43,574 nt of DNA from Alphaproteobacteria bacterium (GTDB lineage: Bacteria; Pseudomonadota; Alphaproteobacteria; Rickettsiales; UBA1997). Both the position numbers and the translations under genes were made by a program. Below the pieces are notes generated by a model. The model was given only the letters and a program-made list of their open reading frames with translations, ran no database searches and had not been told where the DNA came from. Within the stretch, counting starts at the first letter, position 1. Every line of letters starts with the position of its first letter. The stretch spans positions 1-43,574 of the forward strand of contig JAGKWR010000013.1 in assembly GCA_021151765.1 (NCBI GenBank), read 5' to 3'. This document shows, piece by piece, positions 7,489 through 16,322 of the stretch.

Positions 7489-8283
7489 ATGGATTCTAGT
7501 TTTGTTGTTTATGTTGATGAATCTGGCGACGAAGGGTTTGTTTTTAAGCCAGATGGTAGTGGAAGTTCTCGTTGGTTTGTTATTTCAGCAGTGATTGTCA
7601 GAAAGAAAAAAGATCATCACCTAGTTTCTTGCTTGAAGGAGGTGAGAGAAATTCTAAAAAAGCCAGTAAAGACACCATTACATTTTGTTGATCTAAAGCA
7701 CGAACAGCGTATTCCATACATTAGAAGAGTTGGAGATTTACCGATTAGAGCAATTAGTGTTTTAATACATAAACCTTCAATTTCAGAGCCAGAAAAGTTT
7801 CAGAATAACAAATATTTACTCTATCGTTATGCAACTAGGCTTTTGCTTGAGAGAGTTTCTTGGTTATGTCGCGATGGAAAAATAGAAGGTGAGGGAGATG
7901 GATTCGCGAAAATAATTTTTTCTAACCGTAGCAACATGTCTTATGAAGAAATTAGAGATTATTTAAGGCTTTTATTAAATCAGTCAGAACAAGATCCTCT
8001 TTTACAAATCGATCCAAAGGTTATAGATCCTAACAGAATATCGTCAGTTGAACATCACAAACTTGCTGGGTTACAAATTGCGGATGCTGTAGCATCAGGC
8101 ATTCATTTCGCGGTTAAAGTTAATCGTTATCAGGAAACAGAGTCAGCATATCTACAACATCTTAAGAAAATAAGCTATCGCCACAAAGATAACGCTATTG
8201 GTTATGGAATTAAATTATGGCCAGAAGATTTAACGAATCTAAAAACAAAAGCCCCCGAAGTATTAAACTTCGAGGGCTTTTAA
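7489..8283 (+). CDS. DUF3800 domain protein
   Basis: This 264-residue protein starts with the DUF3800 hallmark VVYVDESGDEG (residues 6-16) and ends with the conserved EHHKLAGLQIADAVASGIHF segment near 187-206. The first Asp-Glu and the late Asp are the conserved acidic residues of a predicted RNase H-like fold. The molecular function is not established; members are common on mobile elements and beside candidate structured RNAs. The last 11 codons are also a GC-rich hairpin (8247-8281), so the 3' end of the gene and a terminator overlap. Strand and position suggest a self-contained unit with its flanking hairpins. Confidence 0.85.
   Translation: MDSSFVVYVDESGDEGFVFKPDGSGSSRWFVISAVIVRKKKDHHLVSCLKEVREILKKPVKTPLHFVDLKHEQRIPYIRRVGDLPIRAISVLIHKPSISEPEKFQNNKYLLYRYATRLLLERVSWLCRDGKIEGEGDGFAKIIFSNRSNMSYEEIRDYLRLLLNQSEQDPLLQIDPKVIDPNRISSVEHHKLAGLQIADAVASGIHFAVKVNRYQETESAYLQHLKKISYRHKDNAIGYGIKLWPEDLTNLKTKAPEVLNFEGF
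8247..8282 (+). terminator. Terminator hairpin inside the DUF3800 3' end
   Basis: AAAAGCCCCCGAAGT (8247-8261) and ACTTCGAGGGCTTTT (8267-8281) pair with one mismatch around a 5-nt loop and end in a T-run. The stop codon is within the hairpin. It may also be the first stem of the RNA described next. Confidence 0.7.
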
Positions 8284-8372
8284 TTAGGTCCCAGGAACCA
8301 AGGATCCCACCCATTCGGGCTGCCACTCTTGAAGAGCGACCTTTACTTTTCCTGCGCTTACCTGAAAAACAT
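8284..8372 (+). ncRNA. Candidate structured RNA next to DUF3800 gene
   Basis: Directly after the DUF3800 terminator lies a patch of about 85 nt that is clearly richer in G+C than its surroundings. It can fold as follows: AGGTC (8286-8290) with GACCT (8338-8342), enclosing CCC-ATTC-GGG (8310-8319) and CTCT-TGA-AGAG (8326-8336). CAGGAA (8292-8297) can also pair with TTCCTG (8349-8354) across the first stem, giving a pseudoknot. Comparative surveys have described several RNA motifs adjacent to DUF3800 genes. Membership in one of those motifs is a guess, and so is the strand. Confidence 0.45.
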
Positions 8373-8418
8373 ATTTGGTTTTTTTTCTAAAAAGTCAAGT
8401 TTTCTGAGTTATGTTTAT

Positions 8419-8445
8419 AATTGTTTCGCCAGTGGCGAAACAATT
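8419..8445. repeat. 27-nt hairpin, right copy flanking DUF3800
   Basis: AATTGTTTCGCCA-G-TGGCGAAACAATT forms a perfect hairpin (extended to 8417-8447 by flanking AT). It aligns base for base with 7244-7270, with changes that preserve pairing. The remaining sequence to 8595 contains no gene I can support. Confidence 0.6.
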
Positions 8446-8595
8446 ATTGGATGTTTGACACAAGATGTATTATGGGGAAATTAATATGAGGCGGCAGATT
8501 ATTTCTCTAATTTAATACCTCAAAAAGAGGGGATTCAGAAATATGGTTTGGGCTCAATCTTAATAAGGTATATCTTAGAGTTTTGGAGTGTCAGA

Positions 8596-11500
8596 TCAAG
8601 TTTGAGCCATTTTATCTAAATCTATCTTGATAATCGCATAAGTATTATCTAATGGATAAAAATTCTTAAATTCTTTTTTGTCTAAGATAGTTAATTTTCC
8701 CAATAGGTAAAATGAACCACCAATTTCTTTCTGAATATTTTTTAAAATATTTTTTGATGATGTGAGGTAAGTGCCTATTGAAGATCCTATACCACTGTGT
8801 GAAGCAGGATACCAATTTGATGTCCAATATCTCCATGTACCATTTCTAACGTTTCCCGCAACATAGTTAATACAATCCAACTTTATATCTTTTATTGCAA
8901 AAGGCGAACCAACCATAAATTCTGGAACCGCGAATCCTCTAAGCATAAAATCTATTTCATAACGACCCATCCTGCCTGGATGTAAATACAGATTTGGTGC
9001 AACAAAATGAGGCGCTCCTGGAATTGGAGTCGTCATATTTTTGAGGAATTCATAAGTATTTTCTGCATCTGAAGCTATATTTTTTATAGAAAAAATCATT
9101 CTCACTTCAAGGTCGCAAAAAACCTTATTAATTCCTGTCTTTATTGGGCCATTGGCTGCTAAGATAACCTCATTTTCTTTCAGAAAATTTTTCAAATAAT
9201 TTTCTAGATCATCTTTAGTTGGTAATTTTATATCGCCTTCCGTTTTTTTCAGAAAGGTCGGCCAATTTATTGGTTCTGAGGATGGTAGCAGCTTTGTTAT
9301 AAAACCACCAAAGGACTCAACCGCTACAATAGCTTTAAGAATTTCTTCTTCTGGCAGAGAAAAATTCTCATATGCAAACGCAATAACTCGTAAATAAGCT
9401 GAAAGAAAAATGCTTTCGGTGTGTGATGATAGGCTGCAAGATAGTTTATCTTGGGGATAGAACAAACCAGAGCAAAAATTGTAAGGACTAAAAAAACACA
9501 GCTCTTCTCTAGAAGAAATTATTTCCCACTCTGCACCAAATCTCTTGCTCAAATCGTAATTAACCAGCTTTCCCAAATGTTTTATCAAATTTAAATAAAT
9601 AGGCGCAATTCCATTTTTTGCTTTTTCAAATCCAAATGAGGTTCCGCAACTTTTAATATTTATCTCTGAATAATACTCAGGCGTTAAATAGAACCCGTTG
9701 TAGCCAATCTTTTCCAGAATTATATCAGAGAGAAGCGATGGATAGTGAATATTTTGCAACAATTCATCTAATGAGAATATTTTAGTGTTAGTGAGAGTTA
9801 AAATTGACAACAGGTCGCAAATCTGCACTTCATACTTAAGTTGGCTTAGATGCTTGAGATATAGACTTCGGAAAGCTATATCATTTTCTAAAAGATTCGC
9901 AATTTGATTTGCAGTTCTAATGCGTAAAAAGCGATCTGGCCATCTGCTATAATATAAAAGCAATATTCTTGGAATTATCTCTTCCTTAGATATATCTTTT
10001 TCGTACCAGTGTAATTCAGATAGTGGTAAGTGACTTGTTTCATCTTCTATACTGCTCACCATTATTTCTACTATTTCACAAGCCAGATCATTCTGATTAG
10101 CATTAAGCAGGTATATCACTAGTTTTTCTGTCGGAACTGTAATCCACGGATTCGTTCTTGGTTTTATAAGCTCTTTGGTTGTATCAATTAACAATTTTTC
10201 CCACTCTGAGGAATAAATTTTTGCGTACTCTTTGATCTGTTCATATCCTCCCCATGAAGCATCTCCCCAATAGTTATTATTGATAATAGCTTGAACTGCC
10301 CATTTGTAAGCTTCTTTTTTACCTTGTAACTTGTGACTTAAAGCAAAAATTATTTTTAAACTTCTTCTTGTTTTATCGGAGAAATCAGGGTCATTGTTAT
10401 AGTTTACGCTAAACGACTTAATTATTTCCAAACCCTCATTATTCTCTGCCCAGTAGTTAATCCAAGATTCTATAGCATCCTCAACTTCATAAAAATAATT
10501 TGGCCTTAGTGCTTGGTACAGTTCATTTAATTGATTCGGTTTATAGCCAGTAACATCAATCTTTAATTCTTTCTTGCTTGGAGGGGTGGAATAGTCTTCT
10601 TTTCTCTCCAATGATAGTCCGCCTAAAAATTTATACTGCTCATCATAAATAATTTTCAGATCATTTTCATTTTCCGATCTCTTCTCTAGTTGTAACAATG
10701 CAGTTCTTGATGATAGAGACTTTAAAAGAGCTATTTCTGCCGGTGTATTCAAATTAAAATTTTTAACTATTGCTTCAAAAATATTATCAATAATTGCCCA
10801 ATATTCGTTTTTTAAGTTGTAATCAAATTCATCAACCAACCTTTCTGGAGAGTGCCTTGATAACAAATTCATGAATTGGCCTGGTATTTGTCTTATCTCT
10901 CTTTCAGAAAAATCGCTGACATCGTTAGTAAAAGGAGCCAATCTTTTTAACCAATTTGAAATATTTCCTACCCCATGTTCCGAACAGGCTTCCATTACAT
11001 CATAAACATCACTAAGCCTGATGTCTTTTCTCCATCCATATCCCAGTATATGCTGAGCCGAAAGGTTAGCAGCTTGAATAGAAAGTTTTTTTAAACATAG
11101 CTCTGAAGCTAGGCTAGCTATATCAATAGCCTCATTAGCTAAATTTGTAATATTTTCTCTTTTTGCCTTTAAAGCTTCGATGGATTGCTCAATAACTTTT
11201 TCCTTTATTTCTTTAGATACCAAACTGTTTCTTAGGTATGATTCTTGCAACCAATAGAAGGCACCCCACCATTCATTTCCTTGAAGTTTTTCCAAAGAAT
11301 CATGAGTTATTTTTTTTAGCTTTTCAGATGAAAGTAGCAGGTAAAGATCGAGAGAGATTTTTGTCAAAGAGGTTGAGATCAGGGACTTTATTTGCGCAAA
11401 TTCAAAACCTTTTTTGTGATCAGAAAGACCTGATTTGTTAAGGTGATCGTATATCTCAAAAACATTTATTTCCTTCTTATCACGTATCAATTTTGCTATG

Positions 11501-14313
11501 CAAAAAGCAGCATATTCTATAACCTTGTTGGCCTTTTTTACATATGATTCTAGATCGCTAACCTCTAGTTCATATGGCACCTTTGGCTCTTGTAATTTTT
11601 CAATCTGACGAGCCAATGAAAAGAAGAATTTATTATAAAAATATTTCCTTCCCACTTTTTTTGGATTCTTAGTCGTGGGATTAACAAGTAGCTCAGTTCC
11701 TAGATTGTTTCCCTCTAGAGAAAGTTTTATTACACCAAATGGAACTAACTTAAACTCATCTTTTTTTGGTAAGTTAGAGAGTAATATTTCTTCCTCACAA
11801 CAAGCCAAAACATAATGATCTAAATAAATATTTTTTAGATTTTTTGAGATGAGCTTGGTTGGAATTTTTAATATTGAACTTCTGTTATTGCTTGCAACCA
11901 AGCTATCTAATATCTTCGCAAAGATTTTTGGTTTATTGGTGCATTTCTTTAAGAAATTGAATATCTGATCAAACTCTGGATCATTAACATTAGTTAGAAT
12001 TTCTATAGCAGAATCAATCAGAGAAGAGATTTTAGAGCGCAGAGTTTCATCGTTAGTTCTGGAATAAATTGTTAGACGTTTCTCTATTTCTTCAAAACAT
12101 TCTTTAGTTACTTGCTTACCGAATTTTCTTGAAGCGGTCGATACTACTGCAACTTCTTTTTCATCTAAAGATTTTAAATTATCTAACATCCATAAAAGAC
12201 CGTGGTCTTCATCACTGTTTTTCAGAGAGCATTTTAAGAATTTTGCAAAATCCTGTACCTGAAATTCTGGGCCATTTACCAACCTACCTCTGATAAGTCT
12301 TATCCTTACTAATTCAGACCATAATTTACGTTCAAACGCACATTTTTCAGCAGCAGAAATTATATTCTCGATATATTGCAACGGGTATCCTTTGCAAATA
12401 GAATCGATAACCCAATTTCTTGTGATTCCTTTTATTAGTGGGTCTGAATTTCCTAACTTTGCATCAACCACCCAATCCCATCCCCATTTCCAATATTCTG
12501 GCGCGGATTCATCTAGCCATTTTTTTATGCAATTTTGCAGTGATTCGTTGTCGTTACTAAATTCCTGCGTTTTCTGAATAAAAACTATTAAGCTGCTATG
12601 AAATACAACAATACCGCTTCTTCTTTCTTCAATTAGGTGCTGTATCTCTCCGTATGAATTGACAAATTCCAGACTATTATCAAAACAACAACCTATAGAA
12701 TATTTATTTGGCCAAGAAAATTCCGCACATCCAATTAGTAATAAGACTCTTTTTGCACTACTTGTAAGTTTTGACCATAGAGTTTGGTAGTAAGTATGAA
12801 TATCACCATCTGGGCAAGCTGGAAGCTTATTAATGACATACTTATCTAAAGTTTTATTTACCGTTATTAAGTTTCTTACTGATAAAACTAGATGCAAAGG
12901 GTAGCCCTTAGAAACATTCGACAACGCCTCAGATATTTCTAAGATTTCTTTTTTCTTATTAGGGCCAACGCGAATTTCAATCTCATGGTCTGCAATCTTT
13001 TGCCCAATCCAATTCTTTATGGAGTTTATATCCATATAAGGTAGGTTAATTTGATTCTGACTTGGAATCGAAAAAATCGTATTTGGTAAGCGTGAACTTT
13101 TGACGGGTTGAGTGCCAAATATTAAACATGCTCTATCGCGGAACTTAATTAATCTGTTTATTAGACATTCTAGTTGCGATATGTCAGATCGCTCTCTACC
13201 TACATGATCTAAGCCATCAATGATGATGGTTAGTATTTCATTCGATTCTGAAAGTTTGTTTATTACCTTTTCTACAGAACTTTCTAAGTCATGATTGTTA
13301 CGCGCAGTGTGATCAGGAAATAACGAAGGAAATTGAAGCTCTAGTTGGCGTATTAGAGAATTAGAAGCTAATCCGAAAGAAGAGCGGTCATACATATCCG
13401 GTGTTGGATATAATGAATAATGATGCCTTATTACTGGTTTTCCATTTTCCGATAAGAAGTTTGTTAAATAAGAAAGGTAAGTGCTTTTTCCCATACCTGG
13501 CCGGCCATAAATAATCCAACCCCCACTTGATTTAGTTTTGTCGAGTATTTCTTGATGAAATGCTTCAGTCGGAGGTGAGTATCCTGGCGGAACTGCAAAA
13601 TCTTGAGAAATTTCTGGGCCAGTTTGGAATGTTAAAATTGAATGCAATCTATCAAATTTAATACATCCATCGCCTACTGGGCCGTTTCCCGCTATTGCCC
13701 AACTCTTTATAAGATCTTTAATTTGTAACCATCCATATTCAGTAGCATGATCTGGTACTACTGAATCATGTAATGCAGTTTCTAGATTTTCTGTTTCTCT
13801 TAAAGAATGTTTAAAAATGAAGTTATCAAAAAAGGATTTACTTTTTTCACTTCCACCCAGTGCAGCATTAATATCTTTTAGGGTTTGAGCTGGTATGAGA
13901 GATACATCAATTTTATTGCCTTGTAAGCATTTTAAAAATTCGCTATCAGGGACCCGATTAGTTTGTAGAGTGGCAGATGAAAGAATGTTTTTTTCGTTAT
14001 ATTGAAAAACGTCATTGGCCCATTTTTGCAAAAGCGATTTGCCTTTACCTTTTTTGTTTAATAGCCAATTGAAACTAAGCGATAAGTCATCTCTTTTGGA
14101 ATCTAGAGTGAATTTAACTTGGCATAGGTGATAAGTACCATCCTTACCTAAGGCAACAACATCATTAAGACTTTTATTATCATCGCTCTCTATTTTTACC
14201 CATTGATATTTTTCAGGACTCTTAAACCAATCAAGCAACAGCTCTAAGCAAATCAAATCTTGATATTCGTATCCTGCTCTAGTGGGTTGAGCAAACTTTT
14301 GCTTCTTCGACAT
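8596..14313 (-). CDS. Giant nuclease-STAND NTPase, Avs/NLR-like anti-phage sensor candidate
   Basis: This is a protein of about 1905 residues with the architecture effector-NTPase-sensor. Residue numbers count from a TTG at 14349. The N terminus (about 20-180) resembles the Cap4/DUF4297 type of PD-(D/E)XK nuclease: TRAGYEYQDLICLELL, SLNDVVAL (D63) and CQVKF (Q77, K79). A P-loop GRPGMGKST at 282-290 and Walker B TIIIDGLDH at 374-382 define a NACHT/STAND ATPase. The remaining ~1400 residues are mostly helical, suggesting TPR/HEAT-like repeats that could recognise a ligand. Known Avs proteins use this plan to sense phage proteins and cut DNA. Possible starts are TTG 14349, ATG 14340 (overlapping vapC) and ATG 14313, chosen here because it lies 14 bp after the vapC stop and just before the nuclease domain. 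Co-transcription with vapBC is likely. Confidence 0.82.
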   Translation of the reverse strand: MSKKQKFAQPTRAGYEYQDLICLELLLDWFKSPEKYQWVKIESDDNKSLNDVVALGKDGTYHLCQVKFTLDSKRDDLSLSFNWLLNKKGKGKSLLQKWANDVFQYNEKNILSSATLQTNRVPDSEFLKCLQGNKIDVSLIPAQTLKDINAALGGSEKSKSFFDNFIFKHSLRETENLETALHDSVVPDHATEYGWLQIKDLIKSWAIAGNGPVGDGCIKFDRLHSILTFQTGPEISQDFAVPPGYSPPTEAFHQEILDKTKSSGGWIIYGRPGMGKSTYLSYLTNFLSENGKPVIRHHYSLYPTPDMYDRSSFGLASNSLIRQLELQFPSLFPDHTARNNHDLESSVEKVINKLSESNEILTIIIDGLDHVGRERSDISQLECLINRLIKFRDRACLIFGTQPVKSSRLPNTIFSIPSQNQINLPYMDINSIKNWIGQKIADHEIEIRVGPNKKKEILEISEALSNVSKGYPLHLVLSVRNLITVNKTLDKYVINKLPACPDGDIHTYYQTLWSKLTSSAKRVLLLIGCAEFSWPNKYSIGCCFDNSLEFVNSYGEIQHLIEERRSGIVVFHSSLIVFIQKTQEFSNDNESLQNCIKKWLDESAPEYWKWGWDWVVDAKLGNSDPLIKGITRNWVIDSICKGYPLQYIENIISAAEKCAFERKLWSELVRIRLIRGRLVNGPEFQVQDFAKFLKCSLKNSDEDHGLLWMLDNLKSLDEKEVAVVSTASRKFGKQVTKECFEEIEKRLTIYSRTNDETLRSKISSLIDSAIEILTNVNDPEFDQIFNFLKKCTNKPKIFAKILDSLVASNNRSSILKIPTKLISKNLKNIYLDHYVLACCEEEILLSNLPKKDEFKLVPFGVIKLSLEGNNLGTELLVNPTTKNPKKVGRKYFYNKFFFSLARQIEKLQEPKVPYELEVSDLESYVKKANKVIEYAAFCIAKLIRDKKEINVFEIYDHLNKSGLSDHKKGFEFAQIKSLISTSLTKISLDLYLLLSSEKLKKITHDSLEKLQGNEWWGAFYWLQESYLRNSLVSKEIKEKVIEQSIEALKAKRENITNLANEAIDIASLASELCLKKLSIQAANLSAQHILGYGWRKDIRLSDVYDVMEACSEHGVGNISNWLKRLAPFTNDVSDFSEREIRQIPGQFMNLLSRHSPERLVDEFDYNLKNEYWAIIDNIFEAIVKNFNLNTPAEIALLKSLSSRTALLQLEKRSENENDLKIIYDEQYKFLGGLSLERKEDYSTPPSKKELKIDVTGYKPNQLNELYQALRPNYFYEVEDAIESWINYWAENNEGLEIIKSFSVNYNNDPDFSDKTRRSLKIIFALSHKLQGKKEAYKWAVQAIINNNYWGDASWGGYEQIKEYAKIYSSEWEKLLIDTTKELIKPRTNPWITVPTEKLVIYLLNANQNDLACEIVEIMVSSIEDETSHLPLSELHWYEKDISKEEIIPRILLLYYSRWPDRFLRIRTANQIANLLENDIAFRSLYLKHLSQLKYEVQICDLLSILTLTNTKIFSLDELLQNIHYPSLLSDIILEKIGYNGFYLTPEYYSEINIKSCGTSFGFEKAKNGIAPIYLNLIKHLGKLVNYDLSKRFGAEWEIISSREELCFFSPYNFCSGLFYPQDKLSCSLSSHTESIFLSAYLRVIAFAYENFSLPEEEILKAIVAVESFGGFITKLLPSSEPINWPTFLKKTEGDIKLPTKDDLENYLKNFLKENEVILAANGPIKTGINKVFCDLEVRMIFSIKNIASDAENTYEFLKNMTTPIPGAPHFVAPNLYLHPGRMGRYEIDFMLRGFAVPEFMVGSPFAIKDIKLDCINYVAGNVRNGTWRYWTSNWYPASHSGIGSSIGTYLTSSKNILKNIQKEIGGSFYLLGKLTILDKKEFKNFYPLDNTYAIIKIDLDKMAQT

Positions 14314-14326
14314 TAAAATAAAGTTG

Positions 14327-14749
14327 TTAATTGATCTCATCAAACTCAACTTTTATGTCATCTTGCTTAAGATCATTTTTAATTTTTTGTTCCGACATTT
14401 TGATCTCTAACATCATCAAATATTTGTTAGGTGATAATATCCTCAGATTCTTACACCTAGCCAAAGCCAGGCACGCTCTATCCCCAAACGATAATTCAGG
14501 TTCAACAAAGGATGCTGCAATGATTGCCTGCTCAGCGTTGAATTCTTCAATTTGAGGGAAGGTGTCTTTCAAGGATTGAGCTACATCTTTATGTTTCAGA
14601 CCTCTTCTAACTAAAACAGTTATTACCTCAGAGAGGTTAACGCTAGAAACAACAGCGTTTTCAAGGTTTTCAGCTACAACTTCATATCCTTCTTCCATTG
14701 CAAGAAGTGCCAATATGGCTGAGGTGTCTAATACAATTTGAGTTTTCAT
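14327..14749 (-). CDS. vapC: PIN-domain toxin, VapC-like
   Basis: This 140-residue PIN-domain protein begins IVLDTSAILALL (D8), with E41 in NLSEV and D90 in FGDRACLALA, three of the acidic residues of the VapC ribonuclease site. The fourth conserved acid, normally in a T-x-D motif near the C terminus, is replaced: the sequence reads ILSPNKYLMML with N108. A Lys-rich tail of about 25 residues follows. VapC toxins cleave RNA and are neutralised by a cognate antitoxin. The antitoxin gene ends 2 bp upstream, and the downstream STAND gene starts at or just after this stop. The altered fourth residue could lower activity; three-acid PIN toxins do exist. Confidence 0.85.
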   Translation of the reverse strand: MKTQIVLDTSAILALLAMEEGYEVVAENLENAVVSSVNLSEVITVLVRRGLKHKDVAQSLKDTFPQIEEFNAEQAIIAASFVEPELSFGDRACLALARCKNLRILSPNKYLMMLEIKMSEQKIKNDLKQDDIKVEFDEIN

Positions 14750-14751
14750 AG

Positions 14752-14991
14752 TTAGATTTCCTCCTTACGGCGCATTTCAATCAGCGAATCAACAAGACTT
14801 CCCTCGCCTTTACTTCTCACAAGATTTTGTAGTTTCTTCAGTGAATGTTTCGGGCTGTGAATTGAAATGCTATTATCATCTAACAATCTGATAATTACTT
14901 GATCACCCGCTTTTAGTTCCAAATTCTTCCGAATAAACGCAGGAACGATTAATCTGCCATTATCTCCAAGTGTTGCTATAAATTCTTTCAT
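14752..14991 (-). CDS. vapB: AbrB/MazE-type antitoxin (VapB)
   Basis: This 79-residue swapped-hairpin protein has ATLGDNGRLIVPAFIRKNLELKAGDQVIIRLLDD, the standard SpoVT/AbrB fold signature, at residues 6-39. The C-terminal 40 residues are helical and basic/acidic, suited to wrapping the toxin. It is the first gene of the vapB-vapC-STAND set and would repress the promoter in 14992-15190. That stretch has at least four ACCCTA motifs (near 15013, 15053, 15087 and 15092) which are possible operator elements. Confidence 0.88.
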   Translation of the reverse strand: MKEFIATLGDNGRLIVPAFIRKNLELKAGDQVIIRLLDDNSISIHSPKHSLKKLQNLVRSKGEGSLVDSLIEMRRKEEI

Positions 14992-15131
14992 AAATACTTA
15001 TTTTCTAGAATAACCCTAATAATTTAAAACAGGGACTTAGAATTATTTCACTACCCTAAAAGAATAAAGTCAATTTCTTAATCATCACCCTACCCTAATT
15101 TACTTTTCTGACATTTCTCTTTCTTTTTAAA

Positions 15132-15167
15132 AAGTAAGTAAGATAATCAGCTTTATCTTACTTACTT
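15132..15167. promoter_or_regulatory. Inverted repeat upstream of the integrase
   Basis: AAGTAAGTAAGATAA (15132-15146) and its exact complement (15153-15167) are separated by 6 nt, ending 26 bp before the integrase start. The AGTAAGTAA core also occurs in the parA-upstream palindrome at 60-104. It may be a terminator for read-through, an integrase operator or a recombination arm site. Confidence 0.5.
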
Positions 15168-15193
15168 AGATTTTTAAAAAAATCCGGAAAAAA

Positions 15194-16177
15194 ATGCCAA
15201 ACGAGATCAAAGTACAAAAAATAGAAAATTTTTCCTTGGCCACGATCGAGGAAATTTCTGAAGAAATTATTTGGCTGGAAAATTTCACATCGAAGGCAAC
15301 CCAAAAAACTTACAAAGCCACTGTAAAAAAATTCTGCTCAATGTTTGAAATCCAAAATGTTGATCAGCTGAGATCTGTGACATCGATGCACATCATAAAA
15401 TTCCGCGATGCCATGAAAGCGGCAGGTGAAAAAAATGCCAGCATCAATAACCGTCTTTCTGGACTCTCTTCGCTGTTCAAACATTTGATCGAACGCCAAG
15501 TGTTGAAATCCAATCCTGTTTATGGTGTCAAAGCCATGAAAAAGGATTACCGCAAAGTTAAGAGTAGGGCGTTGGCCAATGCAGAAATTGATGCCATCTT
15601 AAAACAGCCTGACACCAGTAAAACCATAGGGTTACGCGATAAGGCAATATTATCTATCTTATTTAATGCTGGCACAAGGGTAGGTACCGTTGCAGCACTC
15701 CGAGGAAAAGATATTTATGAAGAAAACAACTACATGATTTTTGATATGCACTTAAAAGGTGATAAAAGAAATCCGGTGGCTGTTAACTCTCACATCCAGG
15801 CTAATTTAAAAAATTATTTTGAGGCTATGGGCTACTACAGCAAGGATAGCGAAGGAAATCTGAGGTTGAAGATCGATGACGAATTACCAGTTTTTCCGCA
15901 GATGTCCTATAATCCAAAACGTCATGATATTACTAAGTCGATGAGTACTACTTCGATCTGGCGTATGTGGCAGAAATATGCTGCTAAAGCAAAGGTAGAT
16001 AGAACTCGGCCACATTGCGCCAGGGCAACTTTTATTACTAAAGCCCTAGAAGCAGGCTGTGATTTGCAGCATGTCCAACATACTGCTGGCCATAATGATC
16101 CAAGAACAACAATGAGCTATAATCACAACGAAGTGCAACACAAAAATTCTGCCAGTTTTAGAGTAAGTTTTGGATGA
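15194..16177 (+). CDS. Tyrosine recombinase/integrase
   Basis: This 327-residue phage-integrase-family recombinase has an N-terminal SAM-like core-binding domain (about 25-110: ENFTSKATQKTYKATVKKF..). It also has a complete C-terminal catalytic set: R162 in GTRVGTVAALRG, K188, the H274-x-x-R277 box (PHCARATF), H300 (AGHND) and the nucleophile Y309 (TTMSYNH). Such enzymes integrate mobile elements or resolve plasmid dimers. No clear attachment repeats were found beside it. It reads away from vapBC and is followed by the remnants of a CDF gene and an IS200 element. Confidence 0.92.
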   Translation: MPNEIKVQKIENFSLATIEEISEEIIWLENFTSKATQKTYKATVKKFCSMFEIQNVDQLRSVTSMHIIKFRDAMKAAGEKNASINNRLSGLSSLFKHLIERQVLKSNPVYGVKAMKKDYRKVKSRALANAEIDAILKQPDTSKTIGLRDKAILSILFNAGTRVGTVAALRGKDIYEENNYMIFDMHLKGDKRNPVAVNSHIQANLKNYFEAMGYYSKDSEGNLRLKIDDELPVFPQMSYNPKRHDITKSMSTTSIWRMWQKYAAKAKVDRTRPHCARATFITKALEAGCDLQHVQHTAGHNDPRTTMSYNHNEVQHKNSASFRVSFG

Positions 16178-16322
16178 TAAAAAAGTTTAGCCTAATGATT
16201 ATGGCGCTTAACTATCCCATTTGCTAAGCCTCCGGCTCTGCCGGAGGAATCACATTGTTTTACATTTACATAAAGATCTCCCGAATACGCTTCGACCGCT
16301 CGAGGCATAAACGAGAGACTTT

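Noticed and set aside
8281..8372. Minus-strand 30-codon frame ending in WVGSLVPGT as a gene remnant
   Set aside because: It is open but has no start codon and no recognised family. RNA-like pairing explains the GC-rich patch at least as well, so it is mentioned only as an alternative.
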